From Mucilaginibacter sp. (GTDB lineage: Bacteria > Bacteroidota > Bacteroidia > Sphingobacteriales > Sphingobacteriaceae): a stretch of DNA of 64,000 nucleotides. Below, one piece after another: positions 39,058-47,023 of the stretch. Numbering within the stretch: position 1 is the stretch's first letter; each line of letters begins with the position of its first letter. The position numbers were made by a program, and so were the translations under genes. The stretch spans positions 62,001 to 126,000 of the forward strand of contig JAQBOM010000009.1 of the NCBI GenBank assembly GCA_028288025.1. The letters are read 5' to 3'. Under the pieces are notes generated by a model. It had not been told where the DNA came from and ran no database searches. It saw nothing but the letters and a program-made list of their open reading frames with translations.

Positions 39058-39674
39058 CGCAATACCAGGATTATGGATTTTATAACGACCTGCCCGGCCA
39101 CACTTTTTTTTATTTGCAGCGGCCGTTACTTTCCCTGCTAAATAAAGATAAAAACCAGTGTATATTGGACTTGGGATGCGGCAACGGCCACCTGGTTAAC
39201 TACCTGCTTGCACAGGGCTTTAATGTTTTTGGTACAGATGCTTCTGAAAAAGGCATAGCGATAGCCCGCCAAACGAATCCGGATAGGTTTTTTGTACAGG
39301 ATTTAGCGACTGGAAAATTGCCGAACGAGTTGGCAATCCATAATTTCGACACCATTATTTCAACGGAAGTTATTGAGCATTTATTTGACCCGGGAGGTTT
39401 TATCAGTTTCTGCAAGCAAACTTTAAATGGTAAAGGCGAGCTTATCATATCCACCCCATATCATGGCTATTTAAAAAACCTGGGAATAAGCATTTTTAAT
39501 AAATGGGATACACATTTTAGCCCCGGGTGGCATGGGGGGCATATAAAATTTTGGTCAAAAGCTACATTAAGCCACGTATTGATCAATTCGGGTTTTGCTG
39601 TTACAGATTTTAAAGGCTGCGGCCGGGTTCCATATTTCTGGAAATCAATGATCATTAAAGCAAAAATAGGGTGA
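39054..39674 (+). CDS. Class I SAM-dependent methyltransferase
   Basis: This 206-aa Methyltransf_23-type protein has ILDLGCGNGHLVNYLLAQG (motif I near residue 35), GTDASEKGI, FDTIISTEVIEHLFDPG and GELIISTPYHGYLKN. The motifs are complete. It overlaps both neighbours by 4 bp (ATGA at 39054, GTGA at 39671), so it is translated together with the GT4 and the GT2-exosortase fusion. Confidence 0.9.
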   Translation: MTQYQDYGFYNDLPGHTFFYLQRPLLSLLNKDKNQCILDLGCGNGHLVNYLLAQGFNVFGTDASEKGIAIARQTNPDRFFVQDLATGKLPNELAIHNFDTIISTEVIEHLFDPGGFISFCKQTLNGKGELIISTPYHGYLKNLGISIFNKWDTHFSPGWHGGHIKFWSKATLSHVLINSGFAVTDFKGCGRVPYFWKSMIIKAKIG

Positions 39675-41092
39675 ACAGTGAGTTTTCCTTTGTGATTTTA
39701 ACGTGTAACGAGGAGATGCACCTGCCGCGGTTGCTTCAATCGATCAGCAGCCTTAACGCGGCCACTTTTATTCTTGATTCGGGCAGTACTGACAAAACAA
39801 TCAAAATTGCCGAACAATTTGGGGCTACTATTTTAAGCCATCCTTTTGAAAATCATCCCAAACAATGGGATTTTGCCCTTAAAAACTTCAACATTCAAAC
39901 GCCCTGGGTAATTGGTCTGGACGCCGACCATACGGTTACGCCTGAATTGAGAATGCACTTAACGGATTTCCGTGACGAGGATTACAAGGACGTAAGCGGG
40001 ATATATTTTAACCGGAAAAACTTTTTTAAAGGCAAATGGATAAAATATGGCGGTTATTACCCATTTTACCAGCTCAAAATGTTCAGGTATGGCACAGGTT
40101 ATTCAGATCTGAGCGAAAATATGGACCATCGTTTTGTAACGCCGGGCGCTACAATAATTTGGAAGAATGGTTGTTTAGTAGAAGAAAATTTAAAAGAAAA
40201 CAATATTGCCTTCTGGATAAACAAGCACAACCGCTATAGCGATCTGGTGGCGCACGAAGAGGTTGAACGGATGCAGCAGCTGCGATCGCAAACCGTTAGC
40301 CCCGGTTTTTGGGGAGCGCCTAATGAACACAGGGCGTGGCTCAAACAGTTTTGGTGGAAATTGCCGAAATACGTAAGGCCGTTGCTATACTTTATCTACC
40401 GGATGTTTTTCAAACTGGGTATTCTAGACGGTGAAACCGGCATTATATTTCATTTTTTACAGGGGTTTTGGTTCCGGCTCATCGTGGATATTAAAATTGA
40501 CGAAATTTTAGATCAGCAAAAAAAACACGCAGAAAAAAAGCAAGTAAATCAGGCCAGTCCATTAAAATTCATTATCCGGTTTCTCGTTCTTTTTCCGCTC
40601 TTCTACTATTTTAATGTGGCATTTTTTAGTTTCACTTCACCGGGCTCACGTCATTATGTCCCTTTTATAGCAGATCATTTTAACTATATCAGCGGACTAA
40701 GATGGATATTACTAAAAAGCAGCGCTCAAATTCTGGATTGGCTAGGCTTTCCATCCATTTTTAATGAGTATCGTCTTTTGGTGGCAGGACATGGAACATT
40801 GCATCTTGGATATTCATGCCTGGGCCTGGGCGTAATTAGCTTTTTTTTGGCATTTGTTTTATCCTATCCCAAAAAATGGAAGTCGAAAATTATGTTATTG
40901 GTAGCCGGTATATTGTGTATTCAAATATTGAATATTGCACGGTTCGTTTTACTTGGTTTGTTTTGGAATAGAGGTACAGGGCAGATACTTGACCACCATA
41001 CCGTTTTTAATATCATAATTTACTTGATTGTAGGTGTTACACTGTACTTTTGGGTTAAACATGATGATGCACACGTAAATGAAGCAAACTGA
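39671..41092 (+). CDS. GT2 glycosyltransferase fused to an exosortase-like membrane domain
   Basis: Residues 1-250 form a GT2 domain of the WaaE/KdtX type: FVILTCNEEMHL, ILDSGSTDKT, the metal site GLDADH near 82-87, and FYQLKMFRYG. After a charged linker (about 280-297) six or so hydrophobic segments follow. In them the three exosortase/archaeosortase active-site positions can be placed: C383 in YSCLGLG, R424 in NIARF, and H442/H443 in DHHTVF. Exosortases cleave C-terminal sorting tails and attach proteins to the surface glycan. The frame is unbroken, so this is a fusion rather than two genes. The start is a GTG overlapping the upstream TGA (GTGA). The order Wzy-like, GT4, methyltransferase, this gene suggests an exosortase-linked glycan assembly unit. 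No substrate with a sorting tail is seen in the window. Confidence 0.82.
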   Translation: MNSEFSFVILTCNEEMHLPRLLQSISSLNAATFILDSGSTDKTIKIAEQFGATILSHPFENHPKQWDFALKNFNIQTPWVIGLDADHTVTPELRMHLTDFRDEDYKDVSGIYFNRKNFFKGKWIKYGGYYPFYQLKMFRYGTGYSDLSENMDHRFVTPGATIIWKNGCLVEENLKENNIAFWINKHNRYSDLVAHEEVERMQQLRSQTVSPGFWGAPNEHRAWLKQFWWKLPKYVRPLLYFIYRMFFKLGILDGETGIIFHFLQGFWFRLIVDIKIDEILDQQKKHAEKKQVNQASPLKFIIRFLVLFPLFYYFNVAFFSFTSPGSRHYVPFIADHFNYISGLRWILLKSSAQILDWLGFPSIFNEYRLLVAGHGTLHLGYSCLGLGVISFFLAFVLSYPKKWKSKIMLLVAGILCIQILNIARFVLLGLFWNRGTGQILDHHTVFNIIIYLIVGVTLYFWVKHDDAHVNEAN

Positions 41093-41630
41093 CCTTTTAT
41101 CGTACAATAATTTCCCATATAAGCCGGGCGGCAACGCCTTTAAAAGGATATTATGGCATTACGTCAACGCCTTTATTTTTAAATCAAGTTTGTTCCCTGT
41201 GTACGGGCTAAAAAATTGGCTGTTGAGATTATTCGGGGCGAAAATCGGCAGCGAGGTAGAAATTAAGCCAAATGTAAACATAAAATATCCCTGGCACCTT
41301 ACTGTCGGCAATGAAGTGTGGATAGGTGAGAATGTTTGGATCGACTGCCTTGTACCTGTCATTATCGGCAATAATATATGTATATCGCAGGGCGCTGTTT
41401 TGCTAACGGGAAGCCACAATTATAAAAAGCCGTCATTTGACCTGTTAACCGGGGGCATTGTATTAGAGGATGGTGCCTGGATTGGGGCGTGTGCCATCGT
41501 GAACATGGGCGTTACCGTAGCCTCCCATGCAGTGCTTACCAGCGGTTCGGTTGCAACAAAAAACCTTGAGCCATATTCCATCTACCAGGGTAATCCTGCA
41601 GCTAAAATACGGGAACGTGTTATTGAATAA
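41079..41630 (+). CDS. WcaF-like hexapeptide acetyltransferase
   Basis: This 183-aa protein matches the colanic-acid acetyltransferase WcaF group: LKNWLLRLFGAKIGSEVEIKP, then left-handed beta-helix turns (NVNIKYPW, LTVGNEVWIGENVWID, VIIGNNICISQGAVLLTGSHNY) and GVTVASHAVLTSGSVATKNLEP, ending IYQGNPAAKIRER. The His of LTGSHNY is the usual catalytic residue. It would O-acetylate a sugar of the repeat unit in the cytoplasm. It overlaps the fusion gene by 14 bp. Confidence 0.9.
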   Translation: MKQTDLLSYNNFPYKPGGNAFKRILWHYVNAFIFKSSLFPVYGLKNWLLRLFGAKIGSEVEIKPNVNIKYPWHLTVGNEVWIGENVWIDCLVPVIIGNNICISQGAVLLTGSHNYKKPSFDLLTGGIVLEDGAWIGACAIVNMGVTVASHAVLTSGSVATKNLEPYSIYQGNPAAKIRERVIE

Positions 41631-41633
41631 TAT

Positions 41634-43214
41634 TTGTTCGTGCTGAAATTATTTCAAAGCAATAATCATAAGTTTATACTGTTCGCCGGCTTTATTGCGG
41701 TAATGTTATTGGGTGTATTGTTATTTTTTAATCCCCCGGCTGTTTTCCCCGACCCGGGTATGGGTTTCCAGGTGCTGCGATCTATGCAGCTCGGAGCGCC
41801 TTTTAACACACTCTTAGGTCCCGACCAAAGTGATATTTCGAAAAATTATAGCCAGTTTTTAACCTGGTGGTCGCCGGGTCAATATCTGGTGCCTTACCTT
41901 TTTAAACTTGGAAGCTTCTTTAATACAGGTGAGGCAATAGCCATAACCATTACTATTTGCCAAATAATGGGACTGGTCGGTTTATACTTCTTTTTTAGAA
42001 AAGTAGGATTTACGCCGTTTATATCCGTTGCCAGTTTGTTATTTATTATTTGTCAGCAGGCCTTTGTGGTTCCTTATGTTTTTTATAACGGCGGTGAGAT
42101 CTTGCTTTTTGCATTCGTAGGGTGGTTTTTATATGGCTGCGTTTCGCTTAAGAAGCCCGGACTAACCCTGGTGCTATTTGTGCTTTTTTCCGGGTGGTTA
42201 GGCTTTTTTTGTAAATCATCTTTTCTATGGATATATGCTGCCGGTTTATGTTGTTTATGGCTCCGGTTGTCGTCAATTAACCCGAGTATCGCTAACCGGA
42301 TAAAAACAGGGTTGTGGCTGGCTATTCCCGGCGCATTATCGCTGGCTGGCATTTATGTTTTTTTTCTCTCAAAAGGCGAAACTCCCGCTTCGGTTTCGCA
42401 TGGGCTTAAACTTACCCTGCAAACATTTGCTTTCCCTTTAGCTTCTCCCATCCTTTCGGGTTTTTCGGTTGACGATATGCTGCATGGGTTGATATACCAT
42501 ACAGGCAAACCTGTATTTGACGTGACCTGGAGTTTAATTATTTTGTCGCTGCTGGCGATATTTAGCTTGCTGCTGATCATCAGTATCACGCGGTATGTTC
42601 CTAATAATAACTACAGGCTGTTTATCCTGGTTTTTTACGTTGCCGCGATATTGTTTTTCGGATTAACCTATTTACGCCAGCTAACTATATCATACGAGGC
42701 GCGGCATTTCAGGATACTGGGTATTTTAGTTGTACCCGGTATATTGTATTTGGTTAACCAGCTTAAAGCCGGGTATCAATTGTTGTTCACTTTAATTTGT
42801 ATAGGCATAGGGGTTACCAGTTTTCGCTACCTGGCAAAAGGCTATCAGTACAACAAAGCAGTAACGGCAAAGGGTATTTCGGGCATAGCGCAGCCTAACA
42901 TCGACCAGCCGTCCCTTAACCACATCATGAAGCTTGACCGCGAAAACCGGAATGCTGTATTTGTTTTTATCAGTGATGATATCGGCCTCGAAATTATGCA
43001 TAACCGCATCATCACTTTGCAGCCCATTGGCCCCGACCTAAAAATTGACGCAGATGATTACCGCTACGAAGGGCATGCCGGGCCGCTTTATATCGTATTG
43101 CCTGAAAGCTATGCCGGGCCGAAGGAAAGAATGATTTTACAGTCGTTTCCGGGATATAAAGGGTTTAGCCAGTCGATGCTGAGCAGTAAGTATGTGTTGT
43201 ATTCGGCGAAGTAG
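41634..43214 (+). CDS. Polytopic membrane protein, possible GT-C glycosyltransferase
   Basis: I do not recognise this 526-aa protein. It has about ten hydrophobic segments over residues 15-405, with a first extracytoplasmic loop rich in acids and aromatics (FPDPGMGFQVLRS and QFLTWWSPGQYLVPY), and a soluble C-terminal domain of about 110 residues containing VFVFISDDIGLEIMHNRI. This arrangement resembles GT-C enzymes such as the ArnT/GT39 group that use lipid-phosphate sugars, but no family motif is certain. The start may be TTG at 41634 or GTG at 41640. It is the last gene of the locus and converges on obg. Confidence 0.6.
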   Translation: MFVLKLFQSNNHKFILFAGFIAVMLLGVLLFFNPPAVFPDPGMGFQVLRSMQLGAPFNTLLGPDQSDISKNYSQFLTWWSPGQYLVPYLFKLGSFFNTGEAIAITITICQIMGLVGLYFFFRKVGFTPFISVASLLFIICQQAFVVPYVFYNGGEILLFAFVGWFLYGCVSLKKPGLTLVLFVLFSGWLGFFCKSSFLWIYAAGLCCLWLRLSSINPSIANRIKTGLWLAIPGALSLAGIYVFFLSKGETPASVSHGLKLTLQTFAFPLASPILSGFSVDDMLHGLIYHTGKPVFDVTWSLIILSLLAIFSLLLIISITRYVPNNNYRLFILVFYVAAILFFGLTYLRQLTISYEARHFRILGILVVPGILYLVNQLKAGYQLLFTLICIGIGVTSFRYLAKGYQYNKAVTAKGISGIAQPNIDQPSLNHIMKLDRENRNAVFVFISDDIGLEIMHNRIITLQPIGPDLKIDADDYRYEGHAGPLYIVLPESYAGPKERMILQSFPGYKGFSQSMLSSKYVLYSAK

Positions 43215-43292
43215 TTGATTGGTTGAGTAAGTTGATCCAGTGAGTGGTTGCCTTATTCTTAACCCAATCAACCCAATCCAACTCAATCAACC
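43214..43292. repeat. Inverted repeat between convergent genes
   Basis: The 85-bp gap between the end of the polysaccharide locus and obg (convergent) contains GTTGATTGGTTGAG (43214-43227) facing ACTCAATCAACC (43281-43292), with CCCAATCAACCCAATCC repeated between them. It could fold as an imperfect hairpin from either strand and act as a bidirectional stop, but there is no long T run. Confidence 0.5.
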
Positions 43293-43299
43293 GGTAACG

Positions 43300-44298
43300 C
43301 TACTTATTGATCTCCCGCCAAAGTATATCCTTTAGCTCATCGATATTTTTTTGAGCTACTGATGATATAAAGATTGAAGGAACACCGGCAGGTAGTTCCT
43401 TTTTCATTTCTGCCGTTAGCTCATCATCCAGCATGTCCGATTTGGTAACTGCCAGCACCCTTGGTTTATGGATAAGCTCGGGATTATATTCTTTTAGCTC
43501 ATGGAGCAATATTTCGTATTCTTCCTTTATAGTGCGCGTCGTATCAGCCGGAACCATAAATAACAGCACCGAATTGCGCTCGATATGGCGTAAAAACCGG
43601 AACCCTAACCCCTTGCCCTGCGAAGCGCCTTCAATTATGCCGGGGATATCGGCCATCACAAAGGATTTATTGCCCCGGTATGCAACGATCCCTAAATTGG
43701 GGACCAGTGTAGTAAAAGCATAGTCGGCTATTTCGGGCTTGGCAGCGGATACTACTGAGAGTAATGTGGATTTCCCTGCATTCGGGAAGCCTACCAACCC
43801 CACATCAGCCAGTACCTTTAGTTCCAGTACGTTCCATTCCTCTTTGCCATCCTCGCCGGGCTGCGCAAAACGGGGAGTTTGCAGCGTAGGCGTTTTAAAA
43901 TGCCAGTTGCCCAGGCCGCCCCGACCGCCATCGGTTAATATTTTGGTTTCGCCGTCGGTGGTTATTTCGAACAGGATCTCATCTGTTTCCGCATTTTTGG
44001 CGATAGTGCCTAATGGCACCTCAAGTATTTCGTCGCGTCCGGTTTTACCCGATTTTAACGAGCTTCCGCCCGACTCGCCGTCACCGGCAATTACATGTTT
44101 CCTGAATTTAAGGTGCAGTAATGTCCATAGCTGGGCATTGCCTTTTACGATCACATGTCCGCCGCGGCCGCCGTCGCCGCCGTCGGGACCGCCCTTAGCT
44201 GTAAATTTATCCCGGTGTAAATGAGACGAGCCCGCCCCGCCATGGCCGGAGCGGCAGCATATCTTTACATAATCAACAAAATTGGATCCTTGGGACAT
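43300..44298 (-). CDS. obg: GTPase Obg/CgtA
   Basis: This is the essential ribosome-assembly GTPase that acts on the 50S subunit. The glycine-rich Obg fold fills residues 1-160 ([18 protein letters not shown] and similar), then the G domain with [11 protein letters not shown] (P loop), [16 protein letters not shown] (switch II/G3) and TKSDMLDD (G4). It is 332 aa and lacks the C-terminal OCT domain, as is common in Bacteroidota. I chose the start at 44298 ([10 protein letters not shown]), the usual family N-terminus; an upstream in-frame ATG at 44358 would add 20 unconserved residues. adk lies 158 bp upstream on the same strand. Confidence 0.97.
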   Translation of the reverse strand: MSQGSNFVDYVKICCRSGHGGAGSSHLHRDKFTAKGGPDGGDGGRGGHVIVKGNAQLWTLLHLKFRKHVIAGDGESGGSSLKSGKTGRDEILEVPLGTIAKNAETDEILFEITTDGETKILTDGGRGGLGNWHFKTPTLQTPRFAQPGEDGKEEWNVLELKVLADVGLVGFPNAGKSTLLSVVSAAKPEIADYAFTTLVPNLGIVAYRGNKSFVMADIPGIIEGASQGKGLGFRFLRHIERNSVLLFMVPADTTRTIKEEYEILLHELKEYNPELIHKPRVLAVTKSDMLDDELTAEMKKELPAGVPSIFISSVAQKNIDELKDILWREINK

Positions 44299-44456
44299 TT
44301 TGATTTCGGATTTCGGAATTACGATTTTTCGCTGTTGTTTATTTTCAATGGTGCTCAAGAGGGCTATCGCCGTTTCGGATTTATTTATTTCGATACAATT
44401 CCTGGAGTTTAATAATTTCTATACTAAATCCGAAACTGAACATTCAAGATCCGAAA
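44299..44456. repeat. adk-obg spacer with repeated TTTCGGAT/ATCCGAAA motifs
   Basis: The 158-bp spacer holds several copies of the word TTTCGGA in both directions (GATTTCGGATTTCGGAAT near 44301-44318, TTTCGGATTT near 44374, AATCCGAAAC near 44426, GATCCGAAAT near 44449). They could form alternative hairpins in the adk-obg transcript. No clear promoter or T-rich terminator is visible. Confidence 0.4.
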
Positions 44457-45029
44457 TTAGTAGGAATTTATAACTGCGGCAATAGCTTCAAATATCTCGT
44501 CTATCGACCCGATGCCATTTATGCTTTTAAATTTACCCTGGTTTTTATAGAACCCGGCAACCGGAGCAGTTTTATCGTTGTATTCTTTTATCCGTTTGCG
44601 GATTACTTCCGGGTTGGCATCATCCGGGCGGCCAGAATCTTTACCGCGCAATAACAACCGGTGTTCCAACTCGTCGTCGGTAACTTCAAGCGCTATCATG
44701 CCCGAAATCGGGGCTTTTTTTGTTTCCAGCAATGCATCCAAAGCTTCAGCCTGGGCTACTGTCCGCGGGAAACCGTCGAAAATAAAACCCTTTGCAGCCT
44801 TATTGGCGTCCAGCTTATGGCTGATCATGCCGATCACTACCTCATCAGGCACCAGGATGCCCGCATCCATTAGTTTTTTAGCTTCTAATCCCAACTCCGT
44901 TCCCTGTGAAATTTCGCCGCGCAGCAAATCGCCTGTCGAAAGATGGATCAAACCATATTTTTCAATAAGCTTTTGCGACTGGGTACCCTTCCCGGCTCCG
45001 GGAGGACCAAACAATACCAGGTTTAGCAT
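44457..45029 (-). CDS. adk: Adenylate kinase
   Basis: This catalyses ATP + AMP = 2 ADP. FGPPGAGKGTQSQKL is the P loop, HLSTGDLLRGEI and GFIFDGFPRTVAQAE are the AMP-binding blocks, and LLRGKDSGRPDD leads into a very short lid. At 190 aa this is the short, zinc-free form, normal for Bacteroidota. It is 17 bases downstream of a strong hairpin that follows the tRNA-Arg gene. obg follows on the same strand, an arrangement common in this phylum. Confidence 0.97.
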   Translation of the reverse strand: MLNLVLFGPPGAGKGTQSQKLIEKYGLIHLSTGDLLRGEISQGTELGLEAKKLMDAGILVPDEVVIGMISHKLDANKAAKGFIFDGFPRTVAQAEALDALLETKKAPISGMIALEVTDDELEHRLLLRGKDSGRPDDANPEVIRKRIKEYNDKTAPVAGFYKNQGKFKSINGIGSIDEIFEAIAAVINSY

Positions 45030-45045
45030 GCCTTTTTCAAATTAA

Positions 45046-45074
45046 AAGCCTTTCAGTACTACACGGAAAGGCTT
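45046..45074 (-). terminator. Hairpin between tRNA-Arg and adk, probable tRNA terminator
   Basis: A perfect 9-bp stem, AAGCCTTTC (45046-45054) with GAAAGGCTT (45066-45074), has an 11-base loop. In the minus direction it follows the tRNA by about 80 bases and is followed by TTAATTT, a weak U tract. It also lies just ahead of the adk start, so it may double as an mRNA leader structure. Between it and the tRNA is a degenerate repeat of the TGACCAATGACAA kind. Confidence 0.55.
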
Positions 45075-45084
45075 ATTTCGTTAG

Positions 45085-45150
45085 TCACTGGTCATTAGTC
45101 ATTAGCAAATTCAAACAATGACAATTGACCAATGACAAATGACCAACGGA
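45085..45150. repeat. Short TGAC/GTCA intergenic repeat
   Basis: This AT-rich stretch reads GTCACTGGTCATTAGTCATTAGC, then AATGACAATTGACCAATGACAAATGACC, a loose inverted repeat of TGACAAT/GTCATTA words. Similar words recur near 62020-62046 and 63850-63876, so it is a genome-dispersed intergenic element of this organism. Confidence 0.5.
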
Positions 45151-45154
45151 AAAG

Positions 45155-45228
45155 TGCACTTGAAGGGAGTCGAACCCCTAACCTCCTGATCCGTAGTCAG
45201 GTGCTCTATCCAATTGAGCTACAAGTGC
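45155..45228 (-). tRNA. tRNA-Arg (anticodon ACG)
   Basis: The minus strand folds into a complete 74-base cloverleaf. The acceptor GCACTTG (45228-45222) pairs with CAAGTGC (45162-45156), with discriminator A at 45155. The D arm is GCTCAATTGGATAGAGC, the anticodon arm is CCTGA-CTACGGA-TCAGG with ACG at positions 34-36, and the T arm is AGGGG-TTCGACT-CCCTT. No CCA is encoded. ACG becomes ICG after deamination and reads CGU/CGC/CGA arginine codons. Confidence 0.96.
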
Positions 45229-45299
45229 GTAATACAAATGCTTTTTTTAACGGACTGCAAAAATAGGATTTCTTTTTTATCCGTACAATATTTTTGAAA

Positions 45300-45761
45300 T
45301 TACTTCACCGCGGCCGCAATGGCGTTAAAATCAGGCAGATCGGTTGCCACTTCCAGTACTTCGGCATAAATGATCTTTTGATCTTCATCAATTACAAACG
45401 CCGCACGCTTTGAAACGCCCTTCAAGCCCAGTACAAACTCCTTATAAATACAGTCGTACGCGGTTGAAACTTCTTTGTTGAAGTCTGAAAGCAGTTCAAA
45501 CTGGTAGTTGTTCTCTTCCTTGAATTTTGCCAGTGTAAACGGCGAATCAACCGATATGCCCAAAATAACGGCATTCAGGCCGTCATAGTAACCGAAGCTA
45601 TCGCGCATAGTACATAATTGCGTAGTGCAGGTTCCTGTAAAAGCCATCGGGAAAAAGTGCAGGACTACCTTTTTGCCTCTGAAATCGGATAAAGAAACTT
45701 CCTTTAGTTGTGTGGATACCAAAGTGAATTGCGGAGCGGGCTGGCCTGGTTGTAATGACAT
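45300..45761 (-). CDS. Peroxiredoxin (AhpC/TSA, atypical 2-Cys or AhpE type)
   Basis: This is a cytoplasmic thiol peroxidase. APQFTLVSTQLKEVSLSDFRGKKVVLHFFPMAFTGTCTTQLC contains the peroxidatic Cys in PMAFTGTC (the PxxxTxxC rule), with a second Cys five residues later. Its 153 aa and the RAAFVIDEDQKIIYAEV strand match the AhpE/Bcp-like group. The nearby second Cys may act as resolving residue or not be used; this cannot be settled from sequence. It lies divergent from the quinone oxidoreductase. Confidence 0.92.
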   Translation of the reverse strand: MSLQPGQPAPQFTLVSTQLKEVSLSDFRGKKVVLHFFPMAFTGTCTTQLCTMRDSFGYYDGLNAVILGISVDSPFTLAKFKEENNYQFELLSDFNKEVSTAYDCIYKEFVLGLKGVSKRAAFVIDEDQKIIYAEVLEVATDLPDFNAIAAAVK

Positions 45762-45898
45762 GATTTGTTTTTTTCTGCAAATAAATGATAATTAACCGAG
45801 TGTTTGGCTGTAATTCTATAATTGCAAAGTCAATTTTAATGAAGCCGGCGCTGCCAAACGAAAGCCCCCGCCGGGAAACATTCTATTTCTTATAAGGT

Positions 45899-45906
45899 TA
45901 TATTTG
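45899..45906 (+). promoter_or_regulatory. TAnnTTTG-like -7 box ahead of the quinone oxidoreductase
   Basis: TATATTTG fits the Bacteroidota -7 consensus TAnnTTTG and lies only 5 bases before the ATG at 45911. If real, the message would be almost leaderless. No convincing -33 TTTG is found at the right distance, so this may be chance. Confidence 0.3.
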
Positions 45907-45910
45907 CCCC

Positions 45911-46894
45911 ATGAAAGCGATTGTAATCACCCATCCCGGCGGCCCTGAAGTTTTGCAGTTGGCCGAAAAGCCGGTGCCGCACTATTCGGCGGATGAGGTA
46001 CTTGTAAAAGTTGCTGCCGCGGGTGTTAACCGGCCGGATGTTGCCCAGCGCAAGGGAAGCTACCCGCCGCCGCCCGGTGCATCGGTTGATATCCCAGGAC
46101 TTGAAATTGCGGGAACGGTATTCGAAGTTGGCGCAGATGTTACCAGGTGGAAAAAGGGAGATGAGATATGCGCCCTGGTAATGGGCGGCGGTTATGCGGA
46201 GTATTGTAATGTGCCTGCCGGGCAATGCCTGCCCATCCCGGGAAAACTTTCATTTATTGAAGCTGCTTCGTTACCCGAAACATTTTTTACCGTGTGGAGC
46301 AATGTATTTGACAGGGGCGCATTGAAAAAAGGCGAAACCCTGCTGGTACACGGCGGGTCAAGCGGCATTGGCGTAGCTGCTATTCAAATGGCAAAAGCGA
46401 TGGGCAGTACAGTGTATATAACAGCCGGTTCGGATGAAAAGTGCCGCTTCTGCGAAGAACTGGGTGCTGCAAATGCCATCAATTATAAAACGAAAAATTT
46501 TAAGAATGTCATTCTGCAAATAACAAACGGGAGAGGTGTGGACGTGATATTGGATATGATTGGCGGCGATTATACTTCGGCCAATATACAATCGCTGGCT
46601 GATGACGGGCGGCTGGTGATGATCAATATGATGATGGGGAAGGACGTGCAGGTTGACCTGTCGCCCATCATGCGCAAGCGGTTAACCATAACCGGGTCAA
46701 CCCTTCGCGCAAGGGATGTAGCCTTCAAAGCCCATATCGCGCAATGCCTCGAAAAAGTGATCTGGCCTTTGTTTACATCGGGCGAAATAAAGCCGGTTAT
46801 CAATAAGGTATTCCCGGCTAATGAAGCTGCGGACGCACACCGGCTGATGGAAAGCAGCGCACATATTGGAAAGATTGTGTTGGATTTAGAGTAA
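45911..46894 (+). CDS. NAD(P)H-quinone oxidoreductase (zinc-free MDR, PIG3/QorA type)
   Basis: This is a medium-chain reductase that reduces quinones with NADPH. MKAIVITHPGGPEVLQL, AAGVNRPDVAQRKGSYPPPPGAS and IPGLEIAGTV make the catalytic domain, and LLVHGGSSGIGVAAIQMAKAMG is the dinucleotide site near residue 150. VDVILDMIGGDY and RLVMINMMMG are the family follow-ups. The Cys ligands for zinc are missing, as expected. Length 327 aa is normal. It converges on the SGNH lipoprotein gene. Confidence 0.94.
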   Translation: MKAIVITHPGGPEVLQLAEKPVPHYSADEVLVKVAAAGVNRPDVAQRKGSYPPPPGASVDIPGLEIAGTVFEVGADVTRWKKGDEICALVMGGGYAEYCNVPAGQCLPIPGKLSFIEAASLPETFFTVWSNVFDRGALKKGETLLVHGGSSGIGVAAIQMAKAMGSTVYITAGSDEKCRFCEELGAANAINYKTKNFKNVILQITNGRGVDVILDMIGGDYTSANIQSLADDGRLVMINMMMGKDVQVDLSPIMRKRLTITGSTLRARDVAFKAHIAQCLEKVIWPLFTSGEIKPVINKVFPANEAADAHRLMESSAHIGKIVLDLE

Positions 46895-46905
46895 ACAAAA
46901 AGCAA

Positions 46906-47002
46906 GGGTGTCATTCTGAGGCCAGCCTGTCCTGAGTTTATCGAAGGAAGGATGAGCGCAGAGGCCCACCCCACATGTTTCGAGAACCTCAACATGACAC
47001 CC
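46906..47002. repeat. Long inverted repeat between convergent genes
   Basis: GGGTGTCATTCTGAG (46906-46920) faces CTCAACATGACACCC (46988-47002), with further internal matches to the CTTCGA...TCGAAG kind. The same words (TTCGAGAACCTCAGCATGACACCC) recur at about 57274 and 57415. It is a dispersed intergenic element that probably also ends transcription from both sides. A second small hairpin, TCGTGC-TAAA-GCACGA, follows at 47006-47021. Confidence 0.65.
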
Positions 47003-47023
47003 TACTCGTGCTAAAGCACGATA

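Noticed and set aside
39671..41092. Two separate genes joined by a sequencing error
   Set aside because: The frame is open through the linker with no start-stop pair between the domains, and the charged linker looks natural; I keep it as a fusion.
43739..44224. 161-codon + frame inside obg
   Set aside because: It is an antisense shadow of the glycine-rich Obg domain and is Pro/Ser-rich as expected from that.
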